NCBI GenBank assembly: GCA_008704415.1 | Contig: VXIS01000137.1 | Coordinates: forward strand, 51,312-115,311 | Direction: 5' to 3' | Source of the DNA: Sphaerosporella brunnea | Lineage: Eukaryota > Ascomycota > Pezizomycetes > Pezizales > Pyronemataceae | Length of the DNA stretch: 64,000 bases | Part shown: piece after piece, positions 43,284-54,328 of the stretch | Layout: the number at the start of each line of letters is the position of its first letter | Numbering within the stretch: position 1 is the stretch's first letter | Program-made: the position numbers and the translations under genes | Notes under the pieces: model-generated | Told to the model about the DNA's origin: nothing | Seen by the model: only the letters and a program-made list of their open reading frames with translations | The model's database searches: none

Positions 43284-44111
43284 CAGGGCTGTCAATAGTC
43301 CGGGTGGCCGCCAGGTCAAATGGGGCCCCACGGAGTGGGTCAAGTCGGGCCGGTCATGTGGAAAGCCCGACAGGTTATGGTCTGGATAAGAAAAACCTGC
43401 ATGCCTGATAGGTGCCGGCCGGTGCCCGGTATCATGAACCAAGGTCGGGTCGATCATTGTGCCGAACGCGCGGCCACTAAAACCGCTCATCATTCGGTGT
43501 TCGCCGCAGCCAAAGCCGCGATCGCAATTGAAAAACTGGTCGATCCACCCAAAAACAGCAACCGGGAGGATAGTCGGAATAAAACGGAGCGGAACTGTTA
43601 AACTTTTGCTCGCACATCACGCCCTTTAACCCAAACACAACAGATCGGTGGTGAGTCGAGATACGCCGCTGCGGAAATGGAGGCGGATGAAATGGCTGCC
43701 ACTATTACGTATCAGCGGGGTTCCTTGGGAGACGGTGTTATCGAAGCCATAGAATGGCTCAAATCCTGGGCGAGAGAAGATCTGGTATATGGCGCGGGTT
43801 CTCAAATTGATCAGGTTGAGCGTCTGATGAATGACTTGGAACAGCGGGCAGCGGAGATGGAGGGGCAGCTGGAGGTCCTTCCCGCATTCATGTTTCTTTC
43901 CTTGATGTAATGTATTTGTAAGCAAAACACTATAGCTGGCTGGCGGGCCCGCCGGGCGCTGGGTACCTCTGGGCCTGGCAGATGCCCGTAGGCGCCTGGG
44001 TCTCGATCCAAAAAGCCTAGTCCAAACGGGCCCTGATTCCAAAAGCCTATTTTACTCAGTCCGGTTCAGGCCGCGCTCAAAGCCGGACTGGCCGGACTTT
44101 TGAAAGCCCTG
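43284..44111 (+). mobile_element. Non-autonomous hAT element, copy G (828 bp)
   Basis: Left terminus CAGGGCTGTCAATAGTCCGG; right terminus CCGGACTTTTGAAAGCCCTG. Flanks GAGGCCAA (43276-43283) and GAGGCCCA (44112-44119) are an 8-bp target duplication with one mismatch. It aligns with copy A along its length but is longer in the middle. A plus frame (43677-43910) encodes the transposase C-terminal remnant. Confidence 0.85.
43677..43910 (+). pseudogene. hAT transposase C-terminal remnant in copy G
   Basis: This 77-codon frame contains GDGVIEAIEWLKSWAREDLV, the final hAT dimerisation helix. It continues with QIDQVERLMNDLEQRAAEME, a heptad-patterned tail, and then a read-through extension to the stop. 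It is the longest uninterrupted version of this remnant in the window. No catalytic residues are present, so it cannot be a transposase by itself. Confidence 0.6.
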
Positions 44112-44998
44112 GAGGCCCAGTTCACGAGCACCACTTCAGGGTGGAGTCATCAACCCGCAGCGAGGCACCCAGGCGCGAGGCAGTTCACAAGGTTTCGATA
44201 GTGGGCTGGATAGTCCGCAGGTTTTCTGGCGCCATTATATTACACATTGAATGACGCAGGGTTAATCGACGCATTGGAACAGTCGTGACGCGTCCCCGGG
44301 AGCCTGTCAAGGAGCCGAGTATCGCGGACCTGTGAGTGTACGGCCGTATGGGACTTCCGGTCGGCGCTGTTTGAACCAGGTACGTTGGGGTAGATAAGAA
44401 CGTCGTATGAAGCCTCGAGAGTAATCCGAGCACCTAAATAGTCCGTTATGATGATGGCCCACCGCTTTGACATTCACCTCGTACAAATCAGGGAATTCGG
44501 CGTTGCGACGGGCGGCCTCAGGAGCTGAATTCAACAACGAATACCAGAGCAACAACATGCAACATACCATCGAACAACGCCAGTGCGTCAAGATCGGGTT
44601 AAGCGTGTAAGATTATTACACTTACTATGGTTTCTTTCTTACATACTTCCTTACTAAAGATATAAAACTACGTCACAGTAACGATGGTATGATATCTGCG
44701 TTCTATGAATTTCTTTCCCTTTCTTTATGATGTCAGTATTCTACGAGTTTCTTTACCTTTCTTTACTACGTCATTTTGGAACCTTCTAGTCTTCGCAATG
44801 CAGACTTTGTAGGTCTTATGACCATTCTTTCCTTGTTTACGAATTTGCCACCTAGCTGTTATGACATCACGTATCTGGCATCGTTGGCTATAAAAGCTGC
44901 GAGCTTTTCCTACATTCACTCTCTTCTCTTCTTTCCTTACGGCCTTTCGAGCAATCCAGATTGTATCGACTATCTATCAATAAATACTGAGTTGATCA

Positions 44999-45938
44999 TA
45001 GTGATGGACACGAGCCGGCTCGAGCTGAGCCGTGGGGTCGGCTCGTGCAGGCTCGGCTCATCACGACTTCGGCTCGCCGAGCTGAGCCGAGCCTGGAAAG
45101 CTCGAGCCTCGGCTCGAGCCGCCATACAATTTGCCATGCGCGAGCCGGTATAAAAGGAGGAGGTCGAAGGACGTGAGATGCTGCGCGCTTCTATATACAA
45201 ATCAAACCTCACGGGCGTCCGAGTCCTCCACCCATCATTCGATGTCTGACAACTCCGACCCGGAGTCAAGGGCTTCAAGTTCGAGCGCAGCTTCTTGCTG
45301 TGCGTCTATTCCCTCGACCTCCCCGCATCCAGGTCCCCATCCAGGTCTCCCTCCACCACTGCGTCCTGGTGAGCCTCGCCGCCACCGTAGATGTCATAGT
45401 CGCTCTCACGCTTCTGCTTGAGCCAGCTTTTGAGTAGCAAAACGGCGCTGCTGGATTCCTCCAGCAAGCGGTTGTGTGTTTGGTTATAATATCTCCCGTC
45501 CTATCAAAAAGACGATCAGTCATCGGCATCCGCAGGAAGGATGAACGACCTACTGAGAAAATAAGTGCTTACTGGGCACGCTGGCCGCGGGAATGGTCAG
45601 ATAATCGCGGACCATTTTTGCGACAATGGGATAGCGGTGGCCATTTGCTTTCCGCTACCCTAGAGGGTGTGCGGCTAAGGTGCTTGAGAGTGGTGGTTGA
45701 CAGGGCGTCGGTGACGACGGTTGGTCGGCTGGCGTGCAGGAGGTCGGGATATTTGGTCAACCCACCGGAAATTTGTATGTTCCAACATCTCGCAGCTCAA
45801 GTCAAAAGCTCGAGCCGAAGCTCGGCTCACGGGGCATCCGGCTCGAGCCAGCTCGGCTCATCCGCGATTCGGCTCATACCAGCTCGGCTCATGGCTCGAG
45901 CCAAAAGCTCGAGCCGGCTCGGCCCATGTCCATCACTA
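44999..45938 (-). mobile_element. Second hAT family, deletion derivative (940 bp), perfect TSD
   Basis: Termini are TAGTGATGGACA and its exact complement TGTCCATCACTA. Both flanks are GTTGATCA (44991-44998 and 45939-45946), a perfect 8-bp duplication. Each end has a cluster of subterminal AGCTCGGCTC/GAGCCGGCTC repeats (45012-45140 and 45795-45930), as expected for hAT transposase-binding sites. The interior encodes the C-terminal end of a transposase on the minus strand. Confidence 0.9.
45306..45640 (-). pseudogene. hAT transposase C-terminus (family 2), with intron
   Basis: The minus strand reads YPIVAKMVRDYLTIPAASVP then SKHLFSQ, the hAT dimerisation signature (about 45640-45560). A probable intron follows (CA/GTAGGTCG ... 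TTTGATAG, ~54 bp). Then come TGDIITK and, after a one-base frameshift, NRLLEESSSAVLLLKSWLKQ with an acidic Gly/Asp tail. The stop is at 45306-45308. The order SIP...FS, GDIIT, NRL, LLKSWL is classical for the C-terminal hAT region. The DDE core is absent. Confidence 0.7.
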
Positions 45939-46045
45939 GTTGATCAGTGACCTGTTTTCGAGTATCCTCTTGGTATTTATCAAGTCTGATACACAGAAGA
46001 TTCTGAGTTTATTTGCATCTATGAAAAAGCGGATCTTATAATCTC

Positions 46046-48395
46046 ACGAAAAGGTTGCAAAGCGCTTGCCATGAAATAAGGATGACAATAAGTTGATGTA
46101 AAAATAGCTCCTAAGACCACCACCAGCTTTACAGGTTGCACGCGTACGGAAAGGCGGTTGGGGTTATTGCTCCGTCCAGCCAGATCGAAAAATGCTTTCA
46201 ACGTTGCCGGCGTTTGAAAGGTCACGCACCCAAGTCTAATGTGTCATCTATGTACATATGAACCTAAGACGTCTCCGCCACATTCACCCACAACAGGGAC
46301 ACCTGCAAACGCCAGAAGTATGTTTTGTGCTGCGGGGGGGGTAAGGGGTTCGGGCCGTAGCAGCATTGGAAAGAGGCAACGTGCCACGTGGGACGCAGAA
46401 CAGCATGGTCAGTGGACGGCCCTGCTGCGCGAACCGCCCCAGGGCATTACACGTGTGTTTTCACCACTCTGAGGACAATGTTCGGGGAGGAAGTTGCGTG
46501 AACGAAGTGCGTATAATAGTGCACATTGTGATTGCCGTGAGTTTCTCAGCAATATGCTGTGGCCGGTTGCAGTGGCATCAAACGATTACACAGACACGCA
46601 AGCGCTAGGTTGTATGGAATTACTATGGCTTCCTGCAACAAAGCGCAAGGGCACGTGTCGCCGGACGAACTGCAAATGCAGCTGAACATGGGCCGGTCAG
46701 TCGCTGGCGTTCAGGGATAGATGAAAGCAACTGCGCCTGCAACGTACATAGGACTTTGTATTCAGTCACGCTCTACTAATGACTGCACACCGTGTGACAA
46801 CCACACGGATGTTCACTTGTACATTATGATTCAAACAAGGACTGGGTGAGGTTCCAGAGGTGGGTTCTCCGTTGTGGCAGCTACGGCGGGAGGTTGTACA
46901 GCAAACCATGCACCACACAGTCCTGGCGGAAACGGATCGAAGTCGGTAATGATACACCTCAGGCTGCCTCTTGGACACAGAGTGTTGTAACGCGTGAGAC
47001 TTTGCGATGCAATACAGTATCCCAGCGAAGCCTTCGCCTTCTAGGGGGTACATGCTATGGCCACAAACCTGCAGGAGACCGTACGTGCCGCTTTCGGTGA
47101 AGCGTCAGGCAGGGGGGACAGGGCTGAGCGACCTCAAATGCAAATTATGATGACATGATATGCGTTTGAAATAACGGGATGGAGCGACGCCGCCGATTTC
47201 TGGCGTTGTCAGACGGACGTGTCTGAGAGGCCTTTTCAACCACATAGTGAACACCGCCACTACAACCGCAGCCGACAGGTCGCAATGCAACTACTTTGGT
47301 AGCTCAGCAGAACGAAACAACTCTGGCACTGAGATGGGAATAAAAGGTTTGTCGTTTTGTTGCCCGCGATACGGTGAGCGCTGGAACCGGTCGAGTCGTG
47401 TGGCGAACATGCCGTGCGTCAATGCAGGCCATTAGAGAGCAGGGCAGGCATTTTCACAATGCTATGCATGGGAGAGTTCCACCTGCATAGGAAATATCCA
47501 GAGGTGAATAGAAACAGTAATGGAATTGGATGCTGCGATGAGGCACTCTCGCTATCGGCCTGGTACACGAACCCATCCATCACCAGCCCGCGGTCATCGA
47601 TACCTGTATCGTGGCGGCTGCCAAGGGGCCCGCCCATGTCACACATGATCGGCACTCGGTCGCCGGCCCTAAAGACCCACCGCCGGAAGGAATTGTCTTG
47701 GTGCGATCGCTTTTTCTCAGCACCTACAGCCTGGTAGTTGTCACTCATCGCTCTGTCCTATGATACCTGACGGGAAGCAACTATCAAAAAACGTGCGGGC
47801 TCAACAACTCTCTCTAGGAATAAACTAAAGTGAGGCACACACTAACAACAAGCTCCCAGTTTGAAGTTCCATTTCGACTACCTCCCGATGCCAAGTACAC
47901 CATCCTGAGTTGTTCACTATCGTTCCCAGGTACCGCTGGCAGCTATGTGTAATGCAGATTCACTTTCGTTTATGTTCGCGCAACTCGGCAGAGCATCATG
48001 GTGAGTCAACAACCGAGTATATCCAGCTTTGAGATATTCTGGTGAAATCACACTCCTAGTCTGCATGCAGCCGCCCGTGATTCTGGCAAATCCACCTGCA
48101 GTACCATTTCCTATTATGTCCGCCGGGATGATCGTACGACCTGTTTCGTCAAGATCCGCTGCCATGCTTGCTGATGGTGAATTGATCACTTTAAGGGCAG
48201 TCATATGTGAATTCGGATTCTTTGCACTAGGAGGCAGTTCCTAGCGTCTGAATATGGCCAGACGACAGCGGAGTTTTGCATGGTGAGAATGTGGCCACCA
48301 ATTCCACGGGTTGTAGACAGAAACAACTAGTCCGCTTGGTTCCATCCTCATTGCCCGGAGTGTCTAGCCATCTAGCCCATCTGAGCGACCCCATA
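46046..48395. other. No recognisable gene
   Basis: Many short overlapping frames (none above 115 codons), no domain, no repeat shared with the rest of the window. It ends at a hAT family-2 terminus. Confidence 0.35.
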
Positions 48396-48397
48396 TG

Positions 48398-48545
48398 CAG
48401 TGATGGACACGAGCCGAGCCAGCTCAAGCTAAAGACCTGAGCTGACGAGCCGAGCCGAGCCAACTGTTGGTCGTATACCAGCCGAGCTGGCTCGAGCTGA
48501 GGGTGGAGGATCAGCTCAGCTCGGCTCGTCAGCTCGGGTTTTCGC
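48398..48545 (+). mobile_element. hAT family 2, truncated left end
   Basis: CAGTGATGGACACGAGCC and the following GAGCC/AGCTCGGCTC-type subterminal repeats match the left end of 44999. The matching inverted right terminus is absent. The repeat copy at 48565 begins just after it. Confidence 0.65.
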
Positions 48546-48564
48546 GATGATCGTGGATTCTGAT

Positions 48565-48954
48565 ACATGGGCAGTTAGACTGCGAGCTAGTGGGTCGGAG
48601 CAGCGCCGAGTGTCTGGACGGGAGGCCAGGGACGAGGATTCTGTTTGACCTGCTCCCTATAAAGGGACTCCTTTCCGCGCCTCGAGGCCCTCCGGACCTC
48701 CAACACCTCGTCTTCACCTCGCTTTTCTTTTACCCACCCACCACGAACTCCTGGATCATCTCCCTGTAGCTCTGCCCACGGGCGAGGCTGGGAGGAGTTC
48801 AGCCCGGCAGCTTGAGGCTCCCGGGTCGGGTCGAGGGCTGGATTAGGACTCCAGGCGCTCGGCCTCCGGACTCAGCTCTGTTGGGCTAGGGGCAACCTTC
48901 ACAGATGCGTGATCCAGGTTTCGGAGGGATGTTTTTTTTTTTTTTTTTTGCTTT
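48565..48954 (+). repeat. Dispersed promoter-like repeat, copy 2 (split)
   Basis: It matches 773-1185 (same TATA-like CTATAAAGGGAC and leader) and is cut by the copia element. The match resumes at 53861 with TTTCTTTCCTATGGTCGATC. A T-run (48932-48949) lies just before the insertion point. Copy 2 has lost the transposase-like frame seen after copy 1, or it has diverged beyond recognition. Confidence 0.65.
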
Positions 48955-48959
48955 GTTTG

Positions 48960-49130
48960 TGTTGCGTTTTAGACTTGCTCTACCAGAACCCGCGAGTGCT
49001 GGCTAGTGAGTCATAATTGAGGAGTGAAGGCTCCGTTTGTCTGTACTTTGACTTTTTACTTTTTACACGCGAGTTACAATCAAGTATAACTGTACCCTAA
49101 ATTAGACTCTTCTCATTACCAATTTCAACA
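48960..49130 (+). repeat. Copia 5' LTR (171 bp)
   Basis: It starts TGTTGCGTTTTAGAC and ends CCAATTTCAACA (TG...CA). It contains CTTTTTACTTTTTAC in the middle. Very short for an LTR but within the copia range. Confidence 0.95.
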
Positions 49131-49151
49131 GGTTATGAGCCCGGCTCGCGC
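49131..49151 (+). promoter_or_regulatory. Copia primer-binding site, internal initiator-Met tRNA type
   Basis: Directly after the LTR, GGTTATGAGCCC is the exact complement of the anticodon region of a fungal initiator tRNA-Met (GGGCTCATAACC). The pairing plausibly extends along the following GGCTCGCGC into the anticodon and D stems. Priming would therefore use the 5' half of a cleaved tRNA, as in Drosophila copia, not the tRNA 3' CCA end. Confidence 0.75.
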
Positions 49152-49194
49152 TTACTAAAAACAAAGACACAAAGGAAAAAGAAACCTACCGAAG

Positions 49195-50169
49195 ATGTCA
49201 GAAGCCAGTACTACCAAGGATATTTTCAAGCATACTAAAGGATCGTTTGAGCGACTTAACTCATTCAACTATCCAGCTTGGAAACTCAACTGCCGGTATC
49301 TACTGCTTGCGGTTGACTCATGGGAAATCGCCACTGGCGAAGAAGTTGCCCCTATAGTCCCTAATGATGGCAACCCTCTCCAAATTGGTGTCGCAACTAG
49401 ACTCTTAAAGGAATTCAAACAGAGAAAACAGGAGGCAGCTTTTATCATCTACAACTCCTGTGGTGTGTCAGTTCAGGCGCACATCAATCAGACAGACAAC
49501 CCGAAGGAAATGTGGGATATCGTTACTCGCATCCTCGACACGGCAAGCCACACAATTGGCAGACAATCGCTGTTCAGAGACTTCTTTGCACTAAAGCCTA
49601 CTCCAGGAGAGTCAATTGACTCGTGGTTTGTGAAACTGATTGATATTCGCAACCGTCTCATTGATACACCTGAAGCAATTAGCGATATGACCTTTAAGAC
49701 TCACATCTTTAACAGTCTAGCAGAGACCTTCGACATAACCGCAAAGATTCTTCAGAATGAGCCCGATCTTTCTGTGCAGGATGTCATCGCACGTCTTAAG
49801 AGAGATGAGCAGACCAGGGCCATGAGAGTGAAATCCGAGGCAACGACAGAAGCGCCCTATTCAGCAACCAACCTGGGTCGTGGACGTGGACGAATCGGAG
49901 GAGGCCGTGGAGGACGTCAAGGTGCTCCTGGACGAGAAGATTTATGGAGCACCTTCTGTTGCACCCCGACCCATAAGACCGAAGACTGCAGGTCAAAGCA
50001 GTGGGGCCACAGGAGAAAGCGTAAGAGTGACGATTTGGCAAAGTCCAAGGAGGAGTGTTTCCACTGCGGAGAAACTGGCCACTTGCAAGCAAAGTGCCCA
50101 ATCAGGAAACGCGGTGACGAAGCTTGTGAGAGGAAGAAGAAAAAGACGGAAGCTGAAGATGGATATTGA
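49195..50169 (+). pseudogene. Copia Gag region
   Basis: 324 codons from an ATG 64 bp after the LTR. The N-terminal part has the copia gag pattern (FNYPAWKLNCRYLL, KEMWDIVTRILD), an Arg/Gly-rich stretch (GRGRGRIGGGRGG), CTPTHKTEDC and the zinc knuckle CFHCGETGHLQAKC. The frame stops at TGA (50167-50169) but resumes in the same frame with the protease, so this is probably a CGA-to-TGA change in a single gag-pol frame and not a true gene end. Confidence 0.85.
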
Positions 50170-51825
50170 CGGTATCCGGCAGCATCCACCGCATACAGCT
50201 CTGGGGTCATGCTGTCGACTGCAGTGTCAAAACCTATCTCAAACTGGGCAGTGGATTCTGCTGCCACGGATCATATGTGTAACGATAAGCGTGCTTTTAC
50301 AGGACTACTAACCCCTCAGAGAACAATCATTAAACTAGGTGACCATAGCGAGGTTTTCTCAGATTCTTACGGATACATAATACTAATACCTAATACTACC
50401 ATTCACGCCATATACGTACCGGAATTCCGCATCTCTCTACTCTCAGTCCGTCAGCTAGATAAGGCAGGACGGACTACAACCTTTGAAGATGGCAAAGCAA
50501 TTCTACGCCATCCTAGACAACCAGAAGCTTCTGCCATCATAGCACCAAATGTTGACAACCTATACCGCTTTAGACTTCACCAACTAGCAGAAGCTCATGC
50601 CGTCATGACACGGTTAAAAGCTCGAAACCAGCCAACTGAACTACAGGAACCGATTCCTGAAGCTGAAATCACCGAGCAAGCCGAGTTGCAGCCTATCGCA
50701 ATACAAGGACGAGTCTCAAAGAATCCATGCCCAATAGACCTTTGGCATCGTAGATTGGCGCACCTTCATCACGCTGCTCTGACAAAGCTACTAAGACATA
50801 CGAATGCAAAAGTCAAGCAAGAAGAGATGGCAAATGGACCCTGCGACATCTGTGTTAGAGCCAAGCATGCTCAAAAGTTCAAGAGAAAACCAGTTCAACG
50901 AGCCTCAGCACCATTCGAGCTCATTCCTTCGTATCTGAGCGGTGCCTTTCAGCCCAGTGCGGGCGGTGCGACATACTATATCGTCTACATCGACGATTAT
51001 ACGCGGCATACAGAGATTTACTTCCTGACTACCAAATCAGCAGCGGAAGTTGTCTCCAAGTTCAAACATTTCCAGGCCTTGATTCAAACGCAAGGATACA
51101 AAATCAAGCGGTTCCGCTGTGATAACGGACGAGGAGAATTCAGCAATAGCGACTTCCAGGATGCACTCGGAGAAGCTGGAATTGTATACGAACGCGCACC
51201 GCCATATACCCAGCACAAAAATGGGGTTGCCGAACGAATGATACGTACCTTGAATAGTAAGGCAAGAAGTATGATGCTTGATGCAAAAGTTCCTATGAGG
51301 TTCTGGGCAGAAGCAGTCAAGACAGCCTGCTACCTTCACAGACGCACGCCAACATCAAGTCTGGAAGGTTCTTCAGTGACGCCTCACGAAGCCCTTTACG
51401 AAGTCACACCAAAACTACATCATCTCAGACGATTCGGCTGTGTTGCATACAAGTATATACCAAAGGAGCAGAGAAATGGTAAATTCAGCGAACGATCCAA
51501 GGCATGCATGATGCTTGGGTATGTTCATCAGACGACAAAGATCTGGAGAATCTGGGACTTCAGCAGCGGCTCCAGAGGTCGAGCTGTGGAATGCTCAAAT
51601 GTCATTCTTGTAGAAGACTTAAATGCTTGTGAGCAGCGAGCAGACAACCCTGGCATGACGCCTGAAGAGTGGCCTGAAGATAAAGATTGCAATAACGATG
51701 ATGATGACAATGACGAGGATGAATATCCAGATGCTGTGCAAGCAGAACGTACGTACAACAACGATGACAATGACAATGACGATGAAAATGACGATAACAA
51801 TGACAAAGCTTACAAAACTGAATAG
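50170..51825 (+). pseudogene. Copia protease and integrase
   Basis: Continues in the Gag frame. The protease motif is WAVDSAATDHMC, with DSA in place of the usual DSG. The integrase zinc-binding part is HRRLAHLHHAAL ... CDICVRAKHAQK. The DDE core shows YIVYIDDYTRHT, FRCDNGRGEFSN and KNGVAERMIRTLNSKARSMM. A C-terminal acidic Asp/Asn tract is encoded by a GATGACAATGAC-type microsatellite (51697-51815). The frame ends in TAG at 51825, and the downstream reverse transcriptase is in another frame, so the shift happened in or next to that microsatellite. Confidence 0.9.
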
Positions 51826-53589
51826 GTGTTCCAAGCCGTAGAGAAGCAAGCAAACGCCGTGTACAGGCGAATACAGACATCATCAACAACGCTCTGCAAG
51901 CAGGGGGTGAAGTCAGTACAACTGAGCTTGCAGCAGCACTGTTGGGGGAATCTGACGATGTTGATGCAATCCTATGCAACACTGACGGCCCTTCATCCTT
52001 AGAAGAGGCACTGACTAGACCTGACGCAGCCAAATGGAAAGCAGAGGCAATAGAAGAATGGCATGCCCTACTGGAAAATGAGACCTTTGATTTAGACCAG
52101 AATAAACCACTGAGTATACCTGCTGACGCTAATCCGATTGATAGCAAATGGGTTCTGCGCATGAAGCGAAACCCAGATGGAACCATACGATATAAAGCTT
52201 GACTTGTCATTTGAAGCTTTCAGCAATTTGAAGGAAAAGACTATGACGAAACGTATGCACCAGTGTCAAAGCTCACCACCTTCAGAATGATGCTAGCATG
52301 CGCTGCTCGATTTGACTGGCAGGTCAATCACATGGATGTAGTAACAGCATTCTTGAATCCAAAGATCGACAAGAACAATATCTATATGGTCCTACCCAAG
52401 GAAATCGAATGGGTTGATTCACGACTAGCATCAATGACAACGGTACGACTGAAAAAGGCGCTTTACGGCTTAAAGCAAGCTCCCAGACTGTGGTACCAAG
52501 AAATAAACCAATTTCTTCTCTCCATAGGATTCACGCAGTCGACCACTGACCCCAATTTCTATATTCAACCGGAGGTTGTCCTGCTGCTGTATGTGGATGA
52601 CATACTCATCGCACGGACCAACAGACTGGAGAGCTTGGCAGCCACGAGGGTCAAAGACTGTCTCAAAGAGCGGTTCAAGATCAAGGATCTAGGTCGAGTT
52701 AGGCGATTTCTGGGCATCGAAGTTGATGAAAACTAAAACATCTCACAGAAAGACTACATCCAAGGCATGTTGCGGCGCTTTGGGATGGCGAAGGCAAGGC
52801 CAAGCTCAAGTCCTATGGACCCGAATGTTCGCCTAGACAATCCAATGTGTGAAGACCAAACTGCCGACAAGAAGCTTTATCAGTCAATCATAGGCTCACT
52901 AATGTATGCCAGTCTGGGAACGAGACCAGACATTGCATACTGCGTAACTACGCTGAGTCGCGTACAATGCTGCACCACTGACAATGCATCTCACCGCTGC
53001 CAAACGCGCCCTCAGGTACTTGAAGAAGACAATCAACTACGTCCTGGTCTATAAGGTCAAGTCTACTGGCAAGGAGTCAGATCTGAGGCTTCAGGGATCG
53101 ACCGACTCAGACTGGGCAGGAAATCTTTCTACCAGAAAATCGGTCGGAAGGTGTCTATTTTCGCTGGGCAATTACACTGCACCTATACTATGGCACTCAA
53201 AAACGCAGTCCGTTGTAGCCCTCTCAACTCTTGAAGCCGAATACATTGCTTGTTCGAACGCCACAAGAGAAGCTATATGGATACGACGCTTAGCCGCAGA
53301 TATCAACTCATCGAGTAACGACCCGGGTCTGAGCTCAGCATCCAGACAGCCTGTCAATGTTGGCTGTGACAATCAAGGAGCTCTAAAGCTCATAGAAACA
53401 GGAGTCGTGCAGGCCAAAGCGAAGCACATTGATGTCAAATATCATCATACACATGACGAGGTTCAAAAGGGATCTATCAAATTCTACTACATTCCGTCAA
53501 CAGAGAACCCAGCCGACATACTTACAAAACCACTGAATGCTCAAAAGCATACCTATCTGACAACGAAGCTATGTCTTAGCGAGTTGTGA
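51826..53589 (+). pseudogene. Copia reverse transcriptase and RNase H
   Basis: It reads in frame 3 from about 51827. The reverse transcriptase shows KWVLRMKRNPDG, VNHMDVVTAFLN, KALYGLKQAPRLWYQ and the catalytic LLLYVDDILIA. Stops are TGA (52201 and 52213) and TAA (52734). A frameshift near 52970 leads to the RNase H: GSTDSDWAGNLSTRKS, LSTLEAEYIACS, GCDNQGALKL, KAKHIDVKYHH and the terminal ENPADILTKPL, which closes copia pol proteins. The frame ends at 53589. At least four lesions make it non-functional. Confidence 0.92.
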
Positions 53590-53673
53590 GAAGAAATGAC
53601 AATAAGGAAGAGGGGGTGCTACAGGCTACTTGAAGCTGCTTCCCTGGTTAGAGATTCCGCGAGACTGGTACTC

Positions 53674-53684
53674 AAGAGGGGGTG
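53674..53684 (+). promoter_or_regulatory. Copia polypurine tract
   Basis: AAGAGGGGGTG lies immediately before the 3' LTR and would prime plus-strand synthesis. A similar GAAGAGGGGGTG occurs at 53608-53619, a possible second tract. Confidence 0.75.
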
Positions 53685-53855
53685 TGTTGCGTTTTAGACT
53701 TGCTCTACCAGAACTCGCGAGTGCTGGCTAGTGAGTCATACTTGAGGAGTGAAGGCTCCGTTTGTCTGTACTTTGACTTTTTACTTTTTACACGCGAGTT
53801 ACAATCAAGTATAACTGTACCCTAAATTAGACTCTTCTCATTACCAATTTCAACA
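53685..53855 (+). repeat. Copia 3' LTR (171 bp)
   Basis: Same length and ends as the 5' LTR, with two substitutions. It is followed by the target duplication GTTTG. Confidence 0.95.
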
Positions 53856-53860
53856 GTTTG

Positions 53861-54328
53861 TTTCTTTCCTATGGTCGATCTGTTTCTTTCTGTGTACGGT
53901 TATTTTGTCTTAGGGCTGCACGACTCCCTGCTGCGGAGAATAGACCAGGGTGGGTTGATGGGAAATTGTAACGAGTCTTTCACAATGAAAACAGATAATG
54001 AAACGTGTCATATAGAAACTTTGGGTCGGTTTTTCCTGTCACGCAACCTCATACTGCCTACCTCCGACCCTTCTCTGGACCACAACTACCAACGTCGAGC
54101 GGGTGGACCATCACAAGCAGACCAATGGCAGACAAATCGAAGGATGCAATGCCCACAGATGCGCGTGCTGCCTATTTCAAAAAGCTATCAGGGAACTGGA
54201 GTATACCCACTGAATGCTCACTACTTAGGGGGATCCAGGCTAGCAGCGGGTCCAGAAAAACATCGGAGAGCAAACACTCTCAGGTCGCTGCAACCGCAGC
54301 GACAAGTGCTACTTGTACCGACGGCGTC
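53861..54328. other. Remainder of dispersed repeat copy 2; no gene
   Basis: TTTCTTTCCTATGGTCGATC continues the repeat interrupted by copia. After about 53910 no similarity to copy 1 is evident. Short frames only. Confidence 0.4.

Larger units (their letters stand above)
44605..46045. other. Possible solo LTR split by a hAT insertion
   Basis: Excluding the hAT element at 44999-45938, the flanks form ~490 bp starting TGTAAGATTATTACAC and ending TTATAATCTCAC, which are inverted at the ends (AGATTAT/ATAATCT). Inside are tandem ~36-bp units with TTTCTTTCCCTTTCTTTA, a TATAAAAGC box at 44891 and TCAATAAATACTGAG near 44977. This suits an LTR, but no 5-bp target duplication is visible (flanks AAGCG and GAAAA), so this is inference. 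Confidence 0.3.
48960..53855 (+). mobile_element. Ty1/copia LTR retrotransposon, structurally complete, inactivated
   Basis: 4896 bp with two 171-bp LTRs, a half-tRNA primer site, gag-pol in copia order (gag, protease, integrase, reverse transcriptase, RNase H) and a polypurine tract. It is flanked by the 5-bp duplication GTTTG (48955-48959 and 53856-53860). The LTRs differ at two positions that I can see (C/T near 49001, A/C near 49015), so insertion is fairly recent. The coding region has nonetheless accumulated stops and frameshifts. It is inserted in the second copy of the dispersed repeat. Confidence 0.95.

Noticed and set aside
52201..52215. Recoded TGA codons (readthrough) in copia pol
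   Set aside because: Two stops within 15 bases plus further lesions downstream are more simply explained by decay.
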